A DNA stretch of 64,000 nucleotides from contig NZ_JXQI01000026.1 in the NCBI RefSeq assembly GCF_000834015.1, forward strand, positions 62,001-126,000. Direction: 5' to 3'. Under the pieces are notes generated by a model. That model was given only the letters and a program-made list of their open reading frames with translations, did not search any database and was not told the origin of the DNA. The translations under genes and the position numbers were made by a program. This document shows, piece after piece, positions 37,283-48,689 of this stretch. The stretch's first letter is position 1. Each line of letters begins with the position of its first letter. The stretch comes from Prevotella pectinovora. GTDB lineage: Bacteria > Bacteroidota > Bacteroidia > Bacteroidales > Bacteroidaceae.

Positions 37283-37351
37283 AGAACCGTTCTGCACATT
37301 CCTTGTATTGAGATAAACTTTTGAAATTTAATAGGTATATATATTTGAGTT

Positions 37352-38326
37352 ATGAAGATTAAGACAATTGGTGTACTTACCTCAGGAGGTGACGCTCCGG
37401 GTATGAATGCTGCTATACGTGCCGTGACACGTGCCGGTATCAGCAATGGTTTTAAGATCAAAGGAATATTCCGTGGTTATGATGGCTTGATTAACAACGA
37501 GATTAAAGATTTCACGACTGAAAACGTAAGTGGCATAATCAATCGTGGCGGTACAATCCTCCGTACTGCAAGAAGCAGCGAGTTTGAGACCCCGGAAGGC
37601 AGGAAGAAAGCATACGAGAATATGCGCAGCAATAACATAGACGCATTGGTCGTAATCGGAGGTAACGGTTCTCTGACAGGTGCCAAAATATTTGCTGAAG
37701 AATATGATGTCTGTTGCATAGGACTGCCTGGAACAATCGACAATGACCTGTATGGAACCGATTCCACAATCGGCTACGACACGACACTCAACACAATTGT
37801 GGAATGTGTGGATAGAATCCGAGATACCGCCGTTAGCCATGAGCGTATCTTCTTTGTTGAAGTCATGGGGCGCGATGCTGGCTTCCTGGCTCAGAACAGC
37901 GCAATCGCAAGTGGGGCAGAGGCAGCCATCATTCCTGAAGACTCAACGGATGTCGACCAGCTGGCACGTTTCATGGAGCGTGGAATCAGAAAGAGCAAGC
38001 GTAGCTGCATAGTAATCGTAAGCGAAAGCCCCAAATGCGGAGCTTTGTATTATGCAGACCGCGTGCATAAGGAATTTCCTGACTACAATGTGCGAGTGTC
38101 AATACTCGGCCATTTGCAGCGAGGAGGAAGCCCTTCTGCACACGACCGCATCCTTGCCAGCCGCACAGGTGTTGGTGCTATAGAAGCTATCATGCAGGGA
38201 CAGAGGAATCTTATGGTTGGAGTCAGAAACAACGAGATTGTATATGTCCCCTTCCTTGACGCTATCCGTTCAGACAAACCATTCGACAAGAAACTCATAA
38301 CAGTATTAGATGAGTTGAGTATATAA
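37352..38326 (+). CDS. pfkA: 6-phosphofructokinase
   Basis: Phosphorylates fructose-6-phosphate in glycolysis. 324 residues, close to E. coli PfkA in length. The nucleotide loop [10 protein letters not shown] is at 10-19, catalytic TIDND at 128-132 (Asp130), and MGRDAGFLA and [15 protein letters not shown] are in place. The GGDGS motif, whose Asp holds Mg2+ in E. coli, reads GGNGS (Asn105). Gly106 corresponds to the Gly of ATP-dependent enzymes (PPi enzymes have Asp), so ATP use is expected. It may be read through from nhaD; a hairpin follows it. Confidence 0.94.
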   Translation: MKIKTIGVLTSGGDAPGMNAAIRAVTRAGISNGFKIKGIFRGYDGLINNEIKDFTTENVSGIINRGGTILRTARSSEFETPEGRKKAYENMRSNNIDALVVIGGNGSLTGAKIFAEEYDVCCIGLPGTIDNDLYGTDSTIGYDTTLNTIVECVDRIRDTAVSHERIFFVEVMGRDAGFLAQNSAIASGAEAAIIPEDSTDVDQLARFMERGIRKSKRSCIVIVSESPKCGALYYADRVHKEFPDYNVRVSILGHLQRGGSPSAHDRILASRTGVGAIEAIMQGQRNLMVGVRNNEIVYVPFLDAIRSDKPFDKKLITVLDELSI

Positions 38327-38356
38327 ACTTGCAGATTTGTTATTGGCATGAATTCG

Positions 38357-38388
38357 GCATACCCCAAGATTCAATTCTTGAGGTATGC
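38357..38388 (+). terminator. Terminator hairpin after pfkA
   Basis: 13-bp arms GCATACCCCAAGA (38357-38369) and TCTTGAGGTATGC (38376-38388) with one mismatch and a 6-nt loop. The tail is AT-rich without a long T-run. Confidence 0.6.
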
Positions 38389-38517
38389 TATAACGAATAT
38401 TCTTTAAAATCTTAGTTTTAAATGCATTATATCGAAAACGCTAATTTGATAGCGTGATTCGTTTAGGAAAGAAAATGCCTTAAACGTAATAAGAAAACGA
38501 TATTTAATGCCAAAAAT

Positions 38518-38548
38518 ATTGTGAGATTAAAAATATTTGTTATTTTTG
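38518..38548 (+). promoter_or_regulatory. Promoter of the ATP synthase operon
   Basis: ATTG (38518-38521), a 19-bp spacer and TATTTTTG (38541-38548). Start of transcription about 38555, about 114 nt before atpD. Confidence 0.65.
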
Positions 38549-38656
38549 CAGACGAGAAAAAGGAAAGGACTTTTTTGAAAACAAATTAGGTACACATATT
38601 CTGATGTTAAGCTTCTCTTTATGTGCACTTTCTGGAAACGAAAAACTAATATTTAA

Positions 38657-40195
<1,539 letters not shown>

Positions 40196-40213
40196 AGGCT
40201 AAAATGTTGCAAT

Positions 40214-40456
40214 ATGGGTTTAGAATTAAAAATCGTCTCTCCCGAGAAAGTGGAGTATGAGGGAAAAGTGGATAGAGTCATAGTGCCCGGCACCGTCGGA
40301 CTGTTTGAGATTCTTGAAAACCACGCTCCCATCATTTCCACACTTGAGAAAGGACGGGTGATATATCACGATTCAGAAGGGGAACACGAACTCAATGTCT
40401 CAATGGGATTCGTGGAAGTACAGAAAAATATCGTCAATATTTGTGTTGAACTTTAA
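40214..40456 (+). CDS. atpC: F-type ATP synthase subunit epsilon (short form)
   Basis: 80 residues, only the N-terminal beta-sandwich that binds gamma and the c-ring (LKIVSPEKVEYEG, VPGTVGLFEILENHAPIIS). The C-terminal two-helix domain found in most epsilon subunits of about 135 residues is absent. That domain inhibits ATP hydrolysis, so inhibition by epsilon should be missing here. Its short length is usual in Bacteroidetes. 18 bp after atpD. Confidence 0.93.
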   Translation: MGLELKIVSPEKVEYEGKVDRVIVPGTVGLFEILENHAPIISTLEKGRVIYHDSEGEHELNVSMGFVEVQKNIVNICVEL

Positions 40457-40472
40457 CAAGCTAGCATAAAAT

Positions 40473-40898
40473 ATGTTGAATAAAAGAAATGTGGAACAGG
40501 CCAGTGGGCGTTATTTCGTGCAGGGAATCCTGATTACAGTGTTCCTTTCATTGATAGTCGTGGCATTATACATACAGTTTCCAGAGTGGAACTTGATTGC
40601 GCCGATGATAATGACCGACATATTCTCTCTGACAGTCTGCATTGCAGAAGCTTTGGTGTTGCGCATTGTAGCAAAACACGGCACGGAGAATCTGCACAAT
40701 TTCTTCACCGCAGCTACGGGCTTACGCATGTTTCTCGCATTGTTCACCCTGACTGGGTGCTACCTCGTTGAGGGGCGTGATGCCATGCTGCCTTACTGCG
40801 TTGTATTCATGTCGTTCTATTTTGTATTTCTTATTCACCATTCAGTGTTCTTCACTCGTGTATTGAATTCTCACGCCAAGTGTGACAAAGAAAAATAA
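40473..40898 (+). CDS. AtpI-like small membrane protein of the atp operon
   Basis: 141 residues with four hydrophobic segments (about 14-35, 40-68, 80-104 and 108-134). It sits between atpC and atpB, a position occupied in Bacteroidetes by a small membrane protein analogous to AtpI, which helps assemble the c-ring or load Mg2+. Sequence similarity to AtpI is not obvious, so function is inferred from position and topology. Confidence 0.8.
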   Translation: MLNKRNVEQASGRYFVQGILITVFLSLIVVALYIQFPEWNLIAPMIMTDIFSLTVCIAEALVLRIVAKHGTENLHNFFTAATGLRMFLALFTLTGCYLVEGRDAMLPYCVVFMSFYFVFLIHHSVFFTRVLNSHAKCDKEK

Positions 40899-40908
40899 AC
40901 ATTTTTAT

Positions 40909-41958
40909 ATGAAACGATTAAGGTCATTATTAATCCTCGTTGCTTTTGCCTTGATGCCTTTGTTGGCTTTTGCTACAAACGAAGGTGGAGAGAAAAGTGA
41001 AGGACTCGACATACCGAAAGTCGTGCTTGAGCACCTTTCCGACTCTTACGAATGGCATATCGCCACTTACGAGGGAAAGCACTTGAGCATTCCGTTGCCG
41101 ATTATCGTGCGGAATTCCGCTACGGGAGACTGGTTCGTAGGTACGGCGGAAAGTCTGCCTGAACCTTTCTTCTTTGACGAAGCCCACCATGGCAAGATTT
41201 ACGAGAAGATGCCTGACGGCACAACGGAACGTCCGCTCGATCTGAGTATCACCAAGACTGTAGCTCAGATATGGATTGTGGTCTTCGTAATGTTAGCCGT
41301 ATTCCTGTCCTGTGCCCGCTGGTACAAGAATCGTGACGAAAAGAGCGAGGCGCCGGGTGGATTCGTAGGCATGATGGAGATGTTCGTGATGATGATTTAC
41401 GAAGATGTGGCAAAGGCGTCCATCGGAGAGAAACATTTCCGTCCTTACGCACCATATCTGCTCACCGTGTTCTTCTTCATCCTGACCACCAACCTTCTTG
41501 GCTTGCTACCGGTCTTCCCTGGTGGTGCCAATGTAACAGGAAATATAAACATCACATTCTTCCTCGCTTTTTGTTCAATGGTGGTAATCAACCTCTTTGG
41601 AAACAAGGAGTACTGGAAGGACATTTTCTGGCCAGAAGTGCCAGTGTTCCTGAAAGCATATCCAGTACCGCTTATGCCAGTAATAGAGTTCTTTGGCGTC
41701 TTTACTAAGCCATTCGCTTTGATGGTCCGTCTCTTCGCCAATATGATGGCAGGCCACGCAATCATTCTGAGCTTCACTTGTGTGATATTCCTCGGATGGT
41801 CGATGGGAGTAGGCTATGGCATAGGACTCAACTTCGTGAGCGGAATAATGATGCTTTTCATGAATGCTCTGGAATTGCTCGTGGCATTCGTCCAGGCATA
41901 CGTCTTCACCCTCTTGAGTGCTGTCTTTATCGGACTTGCCCACAAGGAGGAGGAGTAA
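40909..41958 (+). CDS. atpB: F-type ATP synthase subunit a
   Basis: Membrane stator half-channel for protons. From the ATG at 40909 it has 349 residues with a signal peptide (MKRLRSLLILVAFALMPLLAFA), then a periplasmic stretch of about 90 residues before the first core helix near 118. The essential Arg is in MVRLFANMMAGH (Arg274). The signal peptide and long N-terminal periplasmic region are absent from E. coli AtpB but known in Bacteroidetes. The frame is open from GTG 40882, which would place nine residues before the signal and overlap the previous gene. Confidence 0.96.
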   Translation: MKRLRSLLILVAFALMPLLAFATNEGGEKSEGLDIPKVVLEHLSDSYEWHIATYEGKHLSIPLPIIVRNSATGDWFVGTAESLPEPFFFDEAHHGKIYEKMPDGTTERPLDLSITKTVAQIWIVVFVMLAVFLSCARWYKNRDEKSEAPGGFVGMMEMFVMMIYEDVAKASIGEKHFRPYAPYLLTVFFFILTTNLLGLLPVFPGGANVTGNINITFFLAFCSMVVINLFGNKEYWKDIFWPEVPVFLKAYPVPLMPVIEFFGVFTKPFALMVRLFANMMAGHAIILSFTCVIFLGWSMGVGYGIGLNFVSGIMMLFMNALELLVAFVQAYVFTLLSAVFIGLAHKEEE

Positions 41959-42041
41959 AAGCCTCTTTTATGAGGTGTGACAAATAAAAATTAGAGTTAA
42001 ACAAGAGAATAAACAAAAAATTAATAACAATTAAAATTTAA

Positions 42042-42287
<246 letters not shown>

Positions 42288-42341
42288 TGAACTTTTCTTG
42301 GGAGAAGTTTTTAACTAATAGGTGTTTGTAAATTAACGCAA

Positions 42342-42857
42342 ATGGATTTATCAAGTTTGCCATCAATATTAACTCCTGACTTAGGATTGCTCTTCTGGAT
42401 GCTTCTTGCGTTCCTTGTAGTATTCTTTGTTCTCGCCAAATTCGGTTTCCCGGCAATAACGGTCATGGTGGAGAAAAGGAAGAACTATATCGACGAGAGC
42501 CTGAAGAAAGCCCATGAGGCTTCTCTGAAGCTTGAAAACATCAAGCAAGAAAGTGAAGCGATCCTGCAGGAAGCACGTGAGAAGCAGGCCACCATACTCA
42601 AGGAGGCCGCATCAACACGTGACGCTATTGTGGAGAAAGCTCAGGATAAAGCACGTGAGGAGAGTGCGCGCATCATCAGCGAGGCCAAAGCCGAGATTGA
42701 AGCGCATAAGCAGGCCGCCATCAGCGATATCCGCAAGCAAGTAGCCATATTGAGTGTTGAGGTGTCAGAGAAGATCTTGAGAAAGAATCTCGACACCGAC
42801 AAGGCACAGATGGACTACATAGATCTTATGCTGAATGAAGTGAACTTAAATAAATAA
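42342..42857 (+). CDS. atpF: F-type ATP synthase subunit b
   Basis: 171 residues: an N-terminal transmembrane segment (about 15-36, LLFWMLLAFLVVFFVLAKFG) and a long charged amphipathic helix rich in Ala, Glu and Lys that dimerises into the peripheral stalk. It is followed 5 bp later by atpH, so the two stalk subunits are translated together. Confidence 0.96.
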   Translation: MDLSSLPSILTPDLGLLFWMLLAFLVVFFVLAKFGFPAITVMVEKRKNYIDESLKKAHEASLKLENIKQESEAILQEAREKQATILKEAASTRDAIVEKAQDKAREESARIISEAKAEIEAHKQAAISDIRKQVAILSVEVSEKILRKNLDTDKAQMDYIDLMLNEVNLNK

Positions 42858-42862
42858 GCAGG

Positions 42863-43396
42863 ATGGATTTAGGATTAATATCGGTAAGATACGCTCGAGC
42901 ATTGCTCAAGGCAAGCAACCTGGAGAAGCAGTCTGAGCAGGTCTATGCTGACATGCAGACTCTCGCCGCAGAATATGTTAATGTGCCAGAACTGAGTGTC
43001 ACCATAGCTAATCCTATGCTTTCAAGGGAGCAGAAAGAAGCATTGCTGATTACTGCCACAGGAAGTACAAAGTGTGAATTGACCTGCCGTTTTATCAGGC
43101 TTGTATTGAAAGAGGGAAGGGCGAACATCATGCAATTCATTGCAAACTCGTTTGTCTCTCTTTATAGAGAGCAGAATAACTTGATTCATGCAAAACTGTC
43201 AACTGCCGTTGCTCTGACTCCAGAAACGGAGTCGAAGCTGCGGAAGTTAGTGGAGAGTAAGACAAATGGTAATGTTGAGTTCAAGACTTCTGTCGATGAT
43301 GAACTCATCGGAGGTTTCGTGCTCGAGTACGACACCTATCGACTCGACGCCAGCGTAAAGCGCCAGCTCAGCACCATTTTGTCGAATCTTAAATAA
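42863..43396 (+). CDS. atpH: F-type ATP synthase subunit delta
   Basis: 177 residues, peripheral-stalk connector between alpha and b. The N-terminal six-helix domain spans about 1-105 ([13 protein letters not shown]), and the C-terminal motif is [26 protein letters not shown]. Next to atpF and atpA. Confidence 0.95.
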   Translation: MDLGLISVRYARALLKASNLEKQSEQVYADMQTLAAEYVNVPELSVTIANPMLSREQKEALLITATGSTKCELTCRFIRLVLKEGRANIMQFIANSFVSLYREQNNLIHAKLSTAVALTPETESKLRKLVESKTNGNVEFKTSVDDELIGGFVLEYDTYRLDASVKRQLSTILSNLK

Positions 43397-43410
43397 TTAA
43401 AAGGATTAAT

Positions 43411-45000
43411 ATGTCAGATAAAATTAAACCAAGCGAAGTATCCCAGGTGCTTCTCGAACAACTGAAAGGAATCAGTAATGGCGAGCAGTTCGACGAGGTG
43501 GGCACTGTGCTTCTGGTCAGCGATGGTGTAGCGCGCATCTACGGATTGCGTAATGCCGAAGCCAACGAGCTCCTGGAGTTTGAGAATGGTACTATGGCTA
43601 TCGTCATGAACCTTGAGGAGGACAACGTAGGTTGTGTGCTTCTCGGTTCTACTGATGGTATCAAAGAAGGCATGGTTGTGAAACGTACTAAGCGTATCGC
43701 GTCTATCCGAGTGAACGACAATATGCTTGGTCGCGTCATCAACCCATTGGGACAAGCCATCGACGGCAAGGGAGATCTTGATCTTACTGAGTCGTTTGAG
43801 ATGCCGCTCGACCGTAAAGCCCCCGGAGTTATCTACCGTCAGCCTGTAAAGGAGCCTCTCCAGACAGGTTTGAAGGCTGTAGACTCCATGATTCCTATTG
43901 GTCGTGGTCAGCGTGAGCTTATCATCGGTGACCGTCAGACCGGAAAGACCGCCATTGCAATTGATACTATCATTAATCAGAAGAGTTTCTATGATGCAGG
44001 CAAACCTGTATACTGTATTTATGTTGCCATAGGACAGAAGGCGTCTACTGTGGCTGCCCTCGTATCTAATCTGAAGGAGCATGGTGCTTTGCCTTATACT
44101 ATTATCGTATCGGCAACGGCAGCAGACCCTGCCGCCATGCAGTATTATGCACCATTTGCCGGTGCAGCCATCGGCGAGTATTTCCGCGACCGTGGCTATT
44201 CTGCACTCGTCGTATACGACGACCTTTCAAAGCAGGCCGTAGCATACCGTGAGGTATCTCTGATTCTTCGACGTCCTTCAGGACGTGAGGCATATCCTGG
44301 AGACGTATTCTATCTGCACAGCCGTCTTCTTGAGCGTGCAGCACGAATTAATGACCAGCAGGAAGTTGCAGAACAGATGAATGATCTTCCAGAGTGTATG
44401 AAGGGACATGTGAAAGGTGGAGGCTCTTTGACAGCTCTTCCGATCATCGAGACACAGGCAGGCGACGTTTCTGCTTATATTCCGACGAATGTGATTTCAA
44501 TTACCGACGGACAGATTTATCTCGAGAGTGATCTCTTCAACCAGGGATTCCGACCAGCAATCAATGTCGGTATCTCCGTGAGCCGTGTTGGAGGTTCTGC
44601 ACAGATAAAGAGCATGAAGAAAGTTGCCGGTACGCTGAAGATCGATATGGCCCAGTATAGAGAGCTTGAGGCATTCTCTAAATTTTCAAGTGACATGGAC
44701 GCTGTGACATCCATGACTCTGGACAGAGGACGTAAGAATAACCAGTTGCTTATCCAGCCACAGTATAGTCCTATGACTGTTGGTGAGCAGGTAGCTATTC
44801 TTTATTGCGGTACTCATGGACTGATGCGTGATGTTCCAGTAGAGGATGTGAGGAAATGTCAGGATACATTCCTTGACAAACTTCGTTCTACACATCAGCA
44901 AGATGTCATAGACGTCCTTGCTTCAGGCGTTATAAATGATGATGTTTGCCATAAGATTGAGGAAGTAATGGCCGACATCTCCGGACAATATAAAAAGTAA
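43411..45000 (+). CDS. atpA: F-type ATP synthase subunit alpha
   Basis: 529 residues, non-catalytic nucleotide-binding subunit of F1. The N-terminal barrel spans 25-95, P-loop GDRQTGKT 173-180, then [12 protein letters not shown] and [14 protein letters not shown]. The arginine finger region [13 protein letters not shown] is present. Long and complete; 14 bp after atpH and 6 bp before atpG. Confidence 0.99.
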   Translation: MSDKIKPSEVSQVLLEQLKGISNGEQFDEVGTVLLVSDGVARIYGLRNAEANELLEFENGTMAIVMNLEEDNVGCVLLGSTDGIKEGMVVKRTKRIASIRVNDNMLGRVINPLGQAIDGKGDLDLTESFEMPLDRKAPGVIYRQPVKEPLQTGLKAVDSMIPIGRGQRELIIGDRQTGKTAIAIDTIINQKSFYDAGKPVYCIYVAIGQKASTVAALVSNLKEHGALPYTIIVSATAADPAAMQYYAPFAGAAIGEYFRDRGYSALVVYDDLSKQAVAYREVSLILRRPSGREAYPGDVFYLHSRLLERAARINDQQEVAEQMNDLPECMKGHVKGGGSLTALPIIETQAGDVSAYIPTNVISITDGQIYLESDLFNQGFRPAINVGISVSRVGGSAQIKSMKKVAGTLKIDMAQYRELEAFSKFSSDMDAVTSMTLDRGRKNNQLLIQPQYSPMTVGEQVAILYCGTHGLMRDVPVEDVRKCQDTFLDKLRSTHQQDVIDVLASGVINDDVCHKIEEVMADISGQYKK

Positions 45001-45006
45001 TTGCTT

Positions 45007-45972
45007 ATGCCGTCACTAAAAGAAATTAAAGGTAGAATTTCTTCCGTCAACAGTACGCGCAAAATCACAAGTGCAATGAAAATGGTGGCATCTTCAAAAC
45101 TTCATCATGCACAGCAGATGATAGAGAATATGCTTCCTTATGAAAATATGCTTGAGCGCATTCTCAAGACTTTTCTTGCCAGTGAGGCTGATGCACATAC
45201 TGTTTTCAGCGAGGTTCGCCCGGTAAAGCGTATAGCACTCGTTGCATATTCGTCGAACAGCAGTCTTTGTGGTGGCTTTAATACAAATGTCGCGAAACTG
45301 CTACACTCTGTTGTAGAAGAGAACTTGTCCTTGGGTAAAGAGAACATAATTGTCTATCCGATAGGAAGAAAAGTTGCGGAACAGGCAAAGAAAATGGGAT
45401 TGCCGATAGCTGGTGATTTCACAAGACTTGCCGAGAAGCCTAATGTCTCAGAATGTATAGAAATAGCTAAAGAACTCGGAAAGAAATTCGTTGAAGGCGA
45501 GATTGATCAAGTTGAGCTTCTATATCATCATTTCAAGAGTGCCGGTTCTCAAATATTGCAGCGCAAGACTTTCCTGCCTATTGACATTACTTCTGGTGTT
45601 GGACAAGACAACAACCGTGATCTCTCGCATAAGACTGTTACTGCAGAAATGCAAGCCTATCTGAAAGAGAATCAGAAGGAAGAGCAAAAGAAAGAAGAGC
45701 ATGTGGTACCTCTGAATGACAATTTCATTGTAGAGCCAGACATGAACACGGTTCTCAAGCTCCTGATTCCCAAGCTGGCGCATCTTATGCTGTATACGGC
45801 TCTATTGGATAGTATAGCTTCCGAGCATGCAGCCCGTATGGTTGCCATGCAGACGGCAACGGACAATGCAGATGAATTGTTGCGAGAGTTGAATTTGCAA
45901 TATAACAAGAGCAGACAGCAGGCCATTACTAATGAATTGTTGGATATTGTTGGTGGTTCTGTAAACAACTAA
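45007..45972 (+). CDS. atpG: F-type ATP synthase subunit gamma
   Basis: 321 residues, the rotating central shaft. The N-terminal coiled-coil helix has STRKITSAMKMVASSKLHHAQ and the C-terminal helix has ELLRELNLQYNKSRQQAITNELLDIVGG. A Lys/Glu-rich insert (KENQKEEQKKEEH, about 222-234) is longer than in E. coli. The ATG at 45007 is used; a TTG two codons upstream is less likely. Last gene of the operon, with a terminator immediately after. Confidence 0.96.
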   Translation: MPSLKEIKGRISSVNSTRKITSAMKMVASSKLHHAQQMIENMLPYENMLERILKTFLASEADAHTVFSEVRPVKRIALVAYSSNSSLCGGFNTNVAKLLHSVVEENLSLGKENIIVYPIGRKVAEQAKKMGLPIAGDFTRLAEKPNVSECIEIAKELGKKFVEGEIDQVELLYHHFKSAGSQILQRKTFLPIDITSGVGQDNNRDLSHKTVTAEMQAYLKENQKEEQKKEEHVVPLNDNFIVEPDMNTVLKLLIPKLAHLMLYTALLDSIASEHAARMVAMQTATDNADELLRELNLQYNKSRQQAITNELLDIVGGSVNN

Positions 45973-45997
45973 TATGTTCAACATACCCGATGATTAA

Positions 45998-46040
45998 AAT
46001 TTAAGCCGGACCATTTGTTTGAGTCCGGCTTAAATTTTTT
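45998..46040 (+). terminator. Terminator of the atp operon
   Basis: Perfect 14-bp stem AATTTAAGCCGGAC/GTCCGGCTTAAATT (45998-46011 and 46023-46036) with an 11-nt loop and T-rich tail. The A-rich 5' flank suggests it may also act on the converging minus-strand transcript. Confidence 0.88.
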
Positions 46041-46088
46041 ATTACCAGCCAACTTCATTGGTTGGATAGAATAATCAGTTTGTCTATG

Positions 46089-47123
46089 TCATTTATTAAG
46101 CTTCTTCAGCAGAAGCTTGTTTATTGTCTGTATGTGTTTTCCCTGTTTCGTTATGTCTGTCCTTACTGCATAAATGTCATTGAACAAGTCACAAAAGGCG
46201 TTCTGCACCATATTGGGCTTTCTTCTGCTCTTGTCTGCTTCAGGATTTACAACAATTTTTATCCCTTTATGGTGTAAGGTTATGTCAATGTCTTTTCCTG
46301 CAATTACAGGGTCACCGTCGTAATGAATTACCCCTTCATTTTTCCTATGTACCAATATGTGGCTCGACTTGAAAGTCTTAACTTTCGGATTTTTGTTAAT
46401 TGTCTTGTTGAACATGTCAATACTAATTTGAGGTGCATCAATCATGTCGAAAGGTTCCATTATAATAACGTCGAGCAATCCGTCACTCATCGAGGCTTGT
46501 GGGGCTATGTATGCATTATTGCCATATTGTGAGGCATTGGCACACGACACGAGATAAGCACGCTTGTGTATTGTGCCTATCTCTTCGGCTTCAATAGTGT
46601 ATTCCTCAGCCTCATATTTCAATCCGGACTTTAGAATGTTTTCAAGGTAAGTCACGGGGCCTCGTTTGCCTGCCTCGGCAAATCTCATGCTAATGTAAGC
46701 GTCAAACCCCATGCCACAAGTGCAGAAGAACGGATGGCCGTCAATTACTCCATAGTCAAGGTCGTGGGTCATGCATTTGTTGATAATCATTATGCATTTC
46801 TTTATGTCCATGGGTAGCATCAGATGCCGCGCCAGTCCGTTGCCCGAACCACACGGTATGATTCCCATAGCAGTATTTGTGTCGATGAGCGCCCTGCCTA
46901 TCTCATTAATGGTTCCGTCTCCGCCTACAGCTACTATCACATCGCAATTATCCTCACAGGCTTTCCTCGCCAACAAGGTCGCATGTCCTGCGTATTCAGT
47001 ATTCAAGATAGAGTAACTGAAGGTATCCTTGTCCAAATACTCGTCTATGAGCTTAGGTATGCCGGCCTTTTTTACTGTGCCGGATATGGGGTTCATTATA
47101 AAAGCAATCTTCTTCTGGGGCAT
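46089..47123 (-). CDS. Diacylglycerol/sphingolipid kinase family protein
   Basis: Soluble lipid kinase fold (DAGK catalytic domain), 344 residues. KIAFIMNPISGT at 5-16, the ATP loop GGDGTINE near 68-75, and IPCGSGNGLARHL. The remaining beta-sandwich contains the GVIHYDGDP metal-type motif. The family phosphorylates diacylglycerol, sphingosine or related lipids. It is divergent from a serine palmitoyltransferase gene 199 bp away, so a sphingoid-base or ceramide substrate is plausible but unproven. Confidence 0.88.
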   Translation of the reverse strand: MPQKKIAFIMNPISGTVKKAGIPKLIDEYLDKDTFSYSILNTEYAGHATLLARKACEDNCDVIVAVGGDGTINEIGRALIDTNTAMGIIPCGSGNGLARHLMLPMDIKKCIMIINKCMTHDLDYGVIDGHPFFCTCGMGFDAYISMRFAEAGKRGPVTYLENILKSGLKYEAEEYTIEAEEIGTIHKRAYLVSCANASQYGNNAYIAPQASMSDGLLDVIIMEPFDMIDAPQISIDMFNKTINKNPKVKTFKSSHILVHRKNEGVIHYDGDPVIAGKDIDITLHHKGIKIVVNPEADKSRRKPNMVQNAFCDLFNDIYAVRTDITKQGKHIQTINKLLLKKLNK

Positions 47124-47170
47124 AAATATAATGCTTTGGCTATATAATTTTGTTTTAACTTTGTAATATG

Positions 47171-47178
47171 CAAATATA
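47171..47178 (-). promoter_or_regulatory. Promoter -7 element for the lipid kinase
   Basis: Minus-strand TATATTTG, 48 bp before the kinase start, back to back with the SPT promoter. Confidence 0.45.
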
Positions 47179-47271
47179 GTAAATAATATCTTATTTATAG
47201 TTTGTAGCGCATTATTTTAATCCTAAATGAACATTTCTTTTGAAATAATGCTCTGTTTTACCTATTTTTCG

Positions 47272-47279
47272 TATCTTTG
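47272..47279 (+). promoter_or_regulatory. Promoter -7 element for serine palmitoyltransferase
   Basis: TATCTTTG, 44 bp before the ATG at 47323. It lies within the longest open frame (from 47227), which argues for the downstream start. Confidence 0.55.
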
Positions 47280-47322
47280 CAAGAAATATAAACAACAGTG
47301 GTTTATTACACCTATATTTATA

Positions 47323-48510
47323 ATGGGACTTTTACAAGAGAAATACAAGAAATATCGTGAGCCTCAGAAGTATATGGAGGCTGGTATATACCCATATTTT
47401 CGTGAGATAACAGGAAAACAGGGTACTGTAGTACAGATGGATGGGCATGAGGTGCTCATGTTCGGCTCTAATGCATATACGGGACTTACAGGAGATCCTC
47501 GTGTGGAGGCAGCTGCAAAAGCTGCAATAGATCAGTATGGTACAGGATGCGCAGGCAGCCGTTTCCTTAACGGAACGCTTGACCTCCATGTGAAGTTGGA
47601 GAAAGAGCTTGCTGCTTATGAACACAAAGATGAGGCATTATGCTTCTCAACCGGATTTTTCGTCAATTCAGGAGTCCTCTCGGTCATCTGTGGCAGAGAA
47701 GACTATATAATTTGCGATGAGCGTGACCATGCCAGTATTGTAGATGGCAGGAGATTGTCTTTTGCCACTTGCTTGAAATACAAGCATAACGACATGGAAG
47801 ACCTGGAGAAGCAGTTGAAGAAATGCCGTCCTGAAGCTGTCAAGCTCATTGTCGTTGACGGTGTGTTCTCTATGGAGGGCGATTTGGCTAATTTGCCTGA
47901 AATCATCAAACTGAAGCATAAATATAATGCTTCCGTAATGGTTGACGAAGCTCATGGCCTTGGTGTCTTCGGTAGTGAGGGACGTGGCGTGTGTGACCAC
48001 TTCGGTGTGATTGACGACGTTGACCTGATTATGGGAACTTTCTCAAAGAGTCTTGCCAGCATCGGCGGATTTATCGCAGGCGACAAGGATACGATAAATT
48101 ACCTGCGTCATGCCTGTAGAACTTATATATTCAGCGCATCTAACACACCTGCAGCTACAGCTGCGGCAATGGAGGCTTTGCATATTATAAGAAAAGAGCC
48201 AGAGAGAATCACTCGTCTATGGGATGTCACGAACTATGCTTTGAAGCGTTTCCGCGAGGAAGGATTTGAGATAGGAGAAACCGAGAGCCCGATTATCCCA
48301 CTATATGTGCGTGATCCTTACAAGACATTCCTCGTTACGAAGTTGGCCTTCGATGCAGGAGTATTCATAAATCCTGTGATTCCTCCAGCTTGTGCTCCGC
48401 AAGACACGTTGGTACGTTTTGCTTTGATGGCAACACATACTAAGGAGCAAGTAGAGAAAGGCGTACAAGCTTTGAAGAAGATTTTTGTTGAACAAGGCAT
48501 TATCAAATAA
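47323..48510 (+). CDS. spt: Serine palmitoyltransferase (alpha-oxoamine synthase family)
   Basis: PLP enzyme that condenses L-serine with an acyl-CoA to give 3-ketosphinganine, the first step of sphingolipid synthesis. 395 residues. His136 in DERDHAS stacks on PLP, DEAHG at 208-212 binds its pyridine N, and Lys242 in GTFSKSLASIGG forms the Schiff base. KBL, BioF and SPT share this fold; the N-terminus (MGLLQEKYKKYREPQKY, GIYPYFREI) and the Bacteroidetes context favour SPT. The frame is open from 47227 but that region contains the promoter. The lipid-kinase neighbour supports the assignment. Confidence 0.88.
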   Translation: MGLLQEKYKKYREPQKYMEAGIYPYFREITGKQGTVVQMDGHEVLMFGSNAYTGLTGDPRVEAAAKAAIDQYGTGCAGSRFLNGTLDLHVKLEKELAAYEHKDEALCFSTGFFVNSGVLSVICGREDYIICDERDHASIVDGRRLSFATCLKYKHNDMEDLEKQLKKCRPEAVKLIVVDGVFSMEGDLANLPEIIKLKHKYNASVMVDEAHGLGVFGSEGRGVCDHFGVIDDVDLIMGTFSKSLASIGGFIAGDKDTINYLRHACRTYIFSASNTPAATAAAMEALHIIRKEPERITRLWDVTNYALKRFREEGFEIGETESPIIPLYVRDPYKTFLVTKLAFDAGVFINPVIPPACAPQDTLVRFALMATHTKEQVEKGVQALKKIFVEQGIIK

Positions 48511-48529
48511 TGCACTTCGATATTGACAA

Positions 48530-48576
48530 AATGGCAAGCATGAGGTTGCATTGAATAAACCCTCTTGCTTGCCATT
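48530..48576 (+). terminator. Terminator after spt
   Basis: Arms AATGGCAAGCATGAGG and CCTCTTGCTTGCCATT with a short mismatch, then GTTTTG. It falls directly after the spt stop. Confidence 0.7.
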
Positions 48577-48689
48577 GTTTTGTAAAATGTTGATATTGTG
48601 TGAAAAGCATGTAATCAAGACATGCCTGTGACATTACGGTTTACCGCCATTAGGGTTACAGGTTTGTATCCATATTATAATCGGTAATA

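Noticed and set aside
37340-37347. TATATTTG as a pfkA promoter
   Set aside because: It ends 4 bp before the ATG, so the start of transcription would fall inside the coding sequence; likely coincidence in AT-rich DNA.
47227-47322. N-terminal 32-codon extension of spt
   Set aside because: It contains the TATCTTTG promoter element and lacks similarity to the family; the ATG at 47323 fits.
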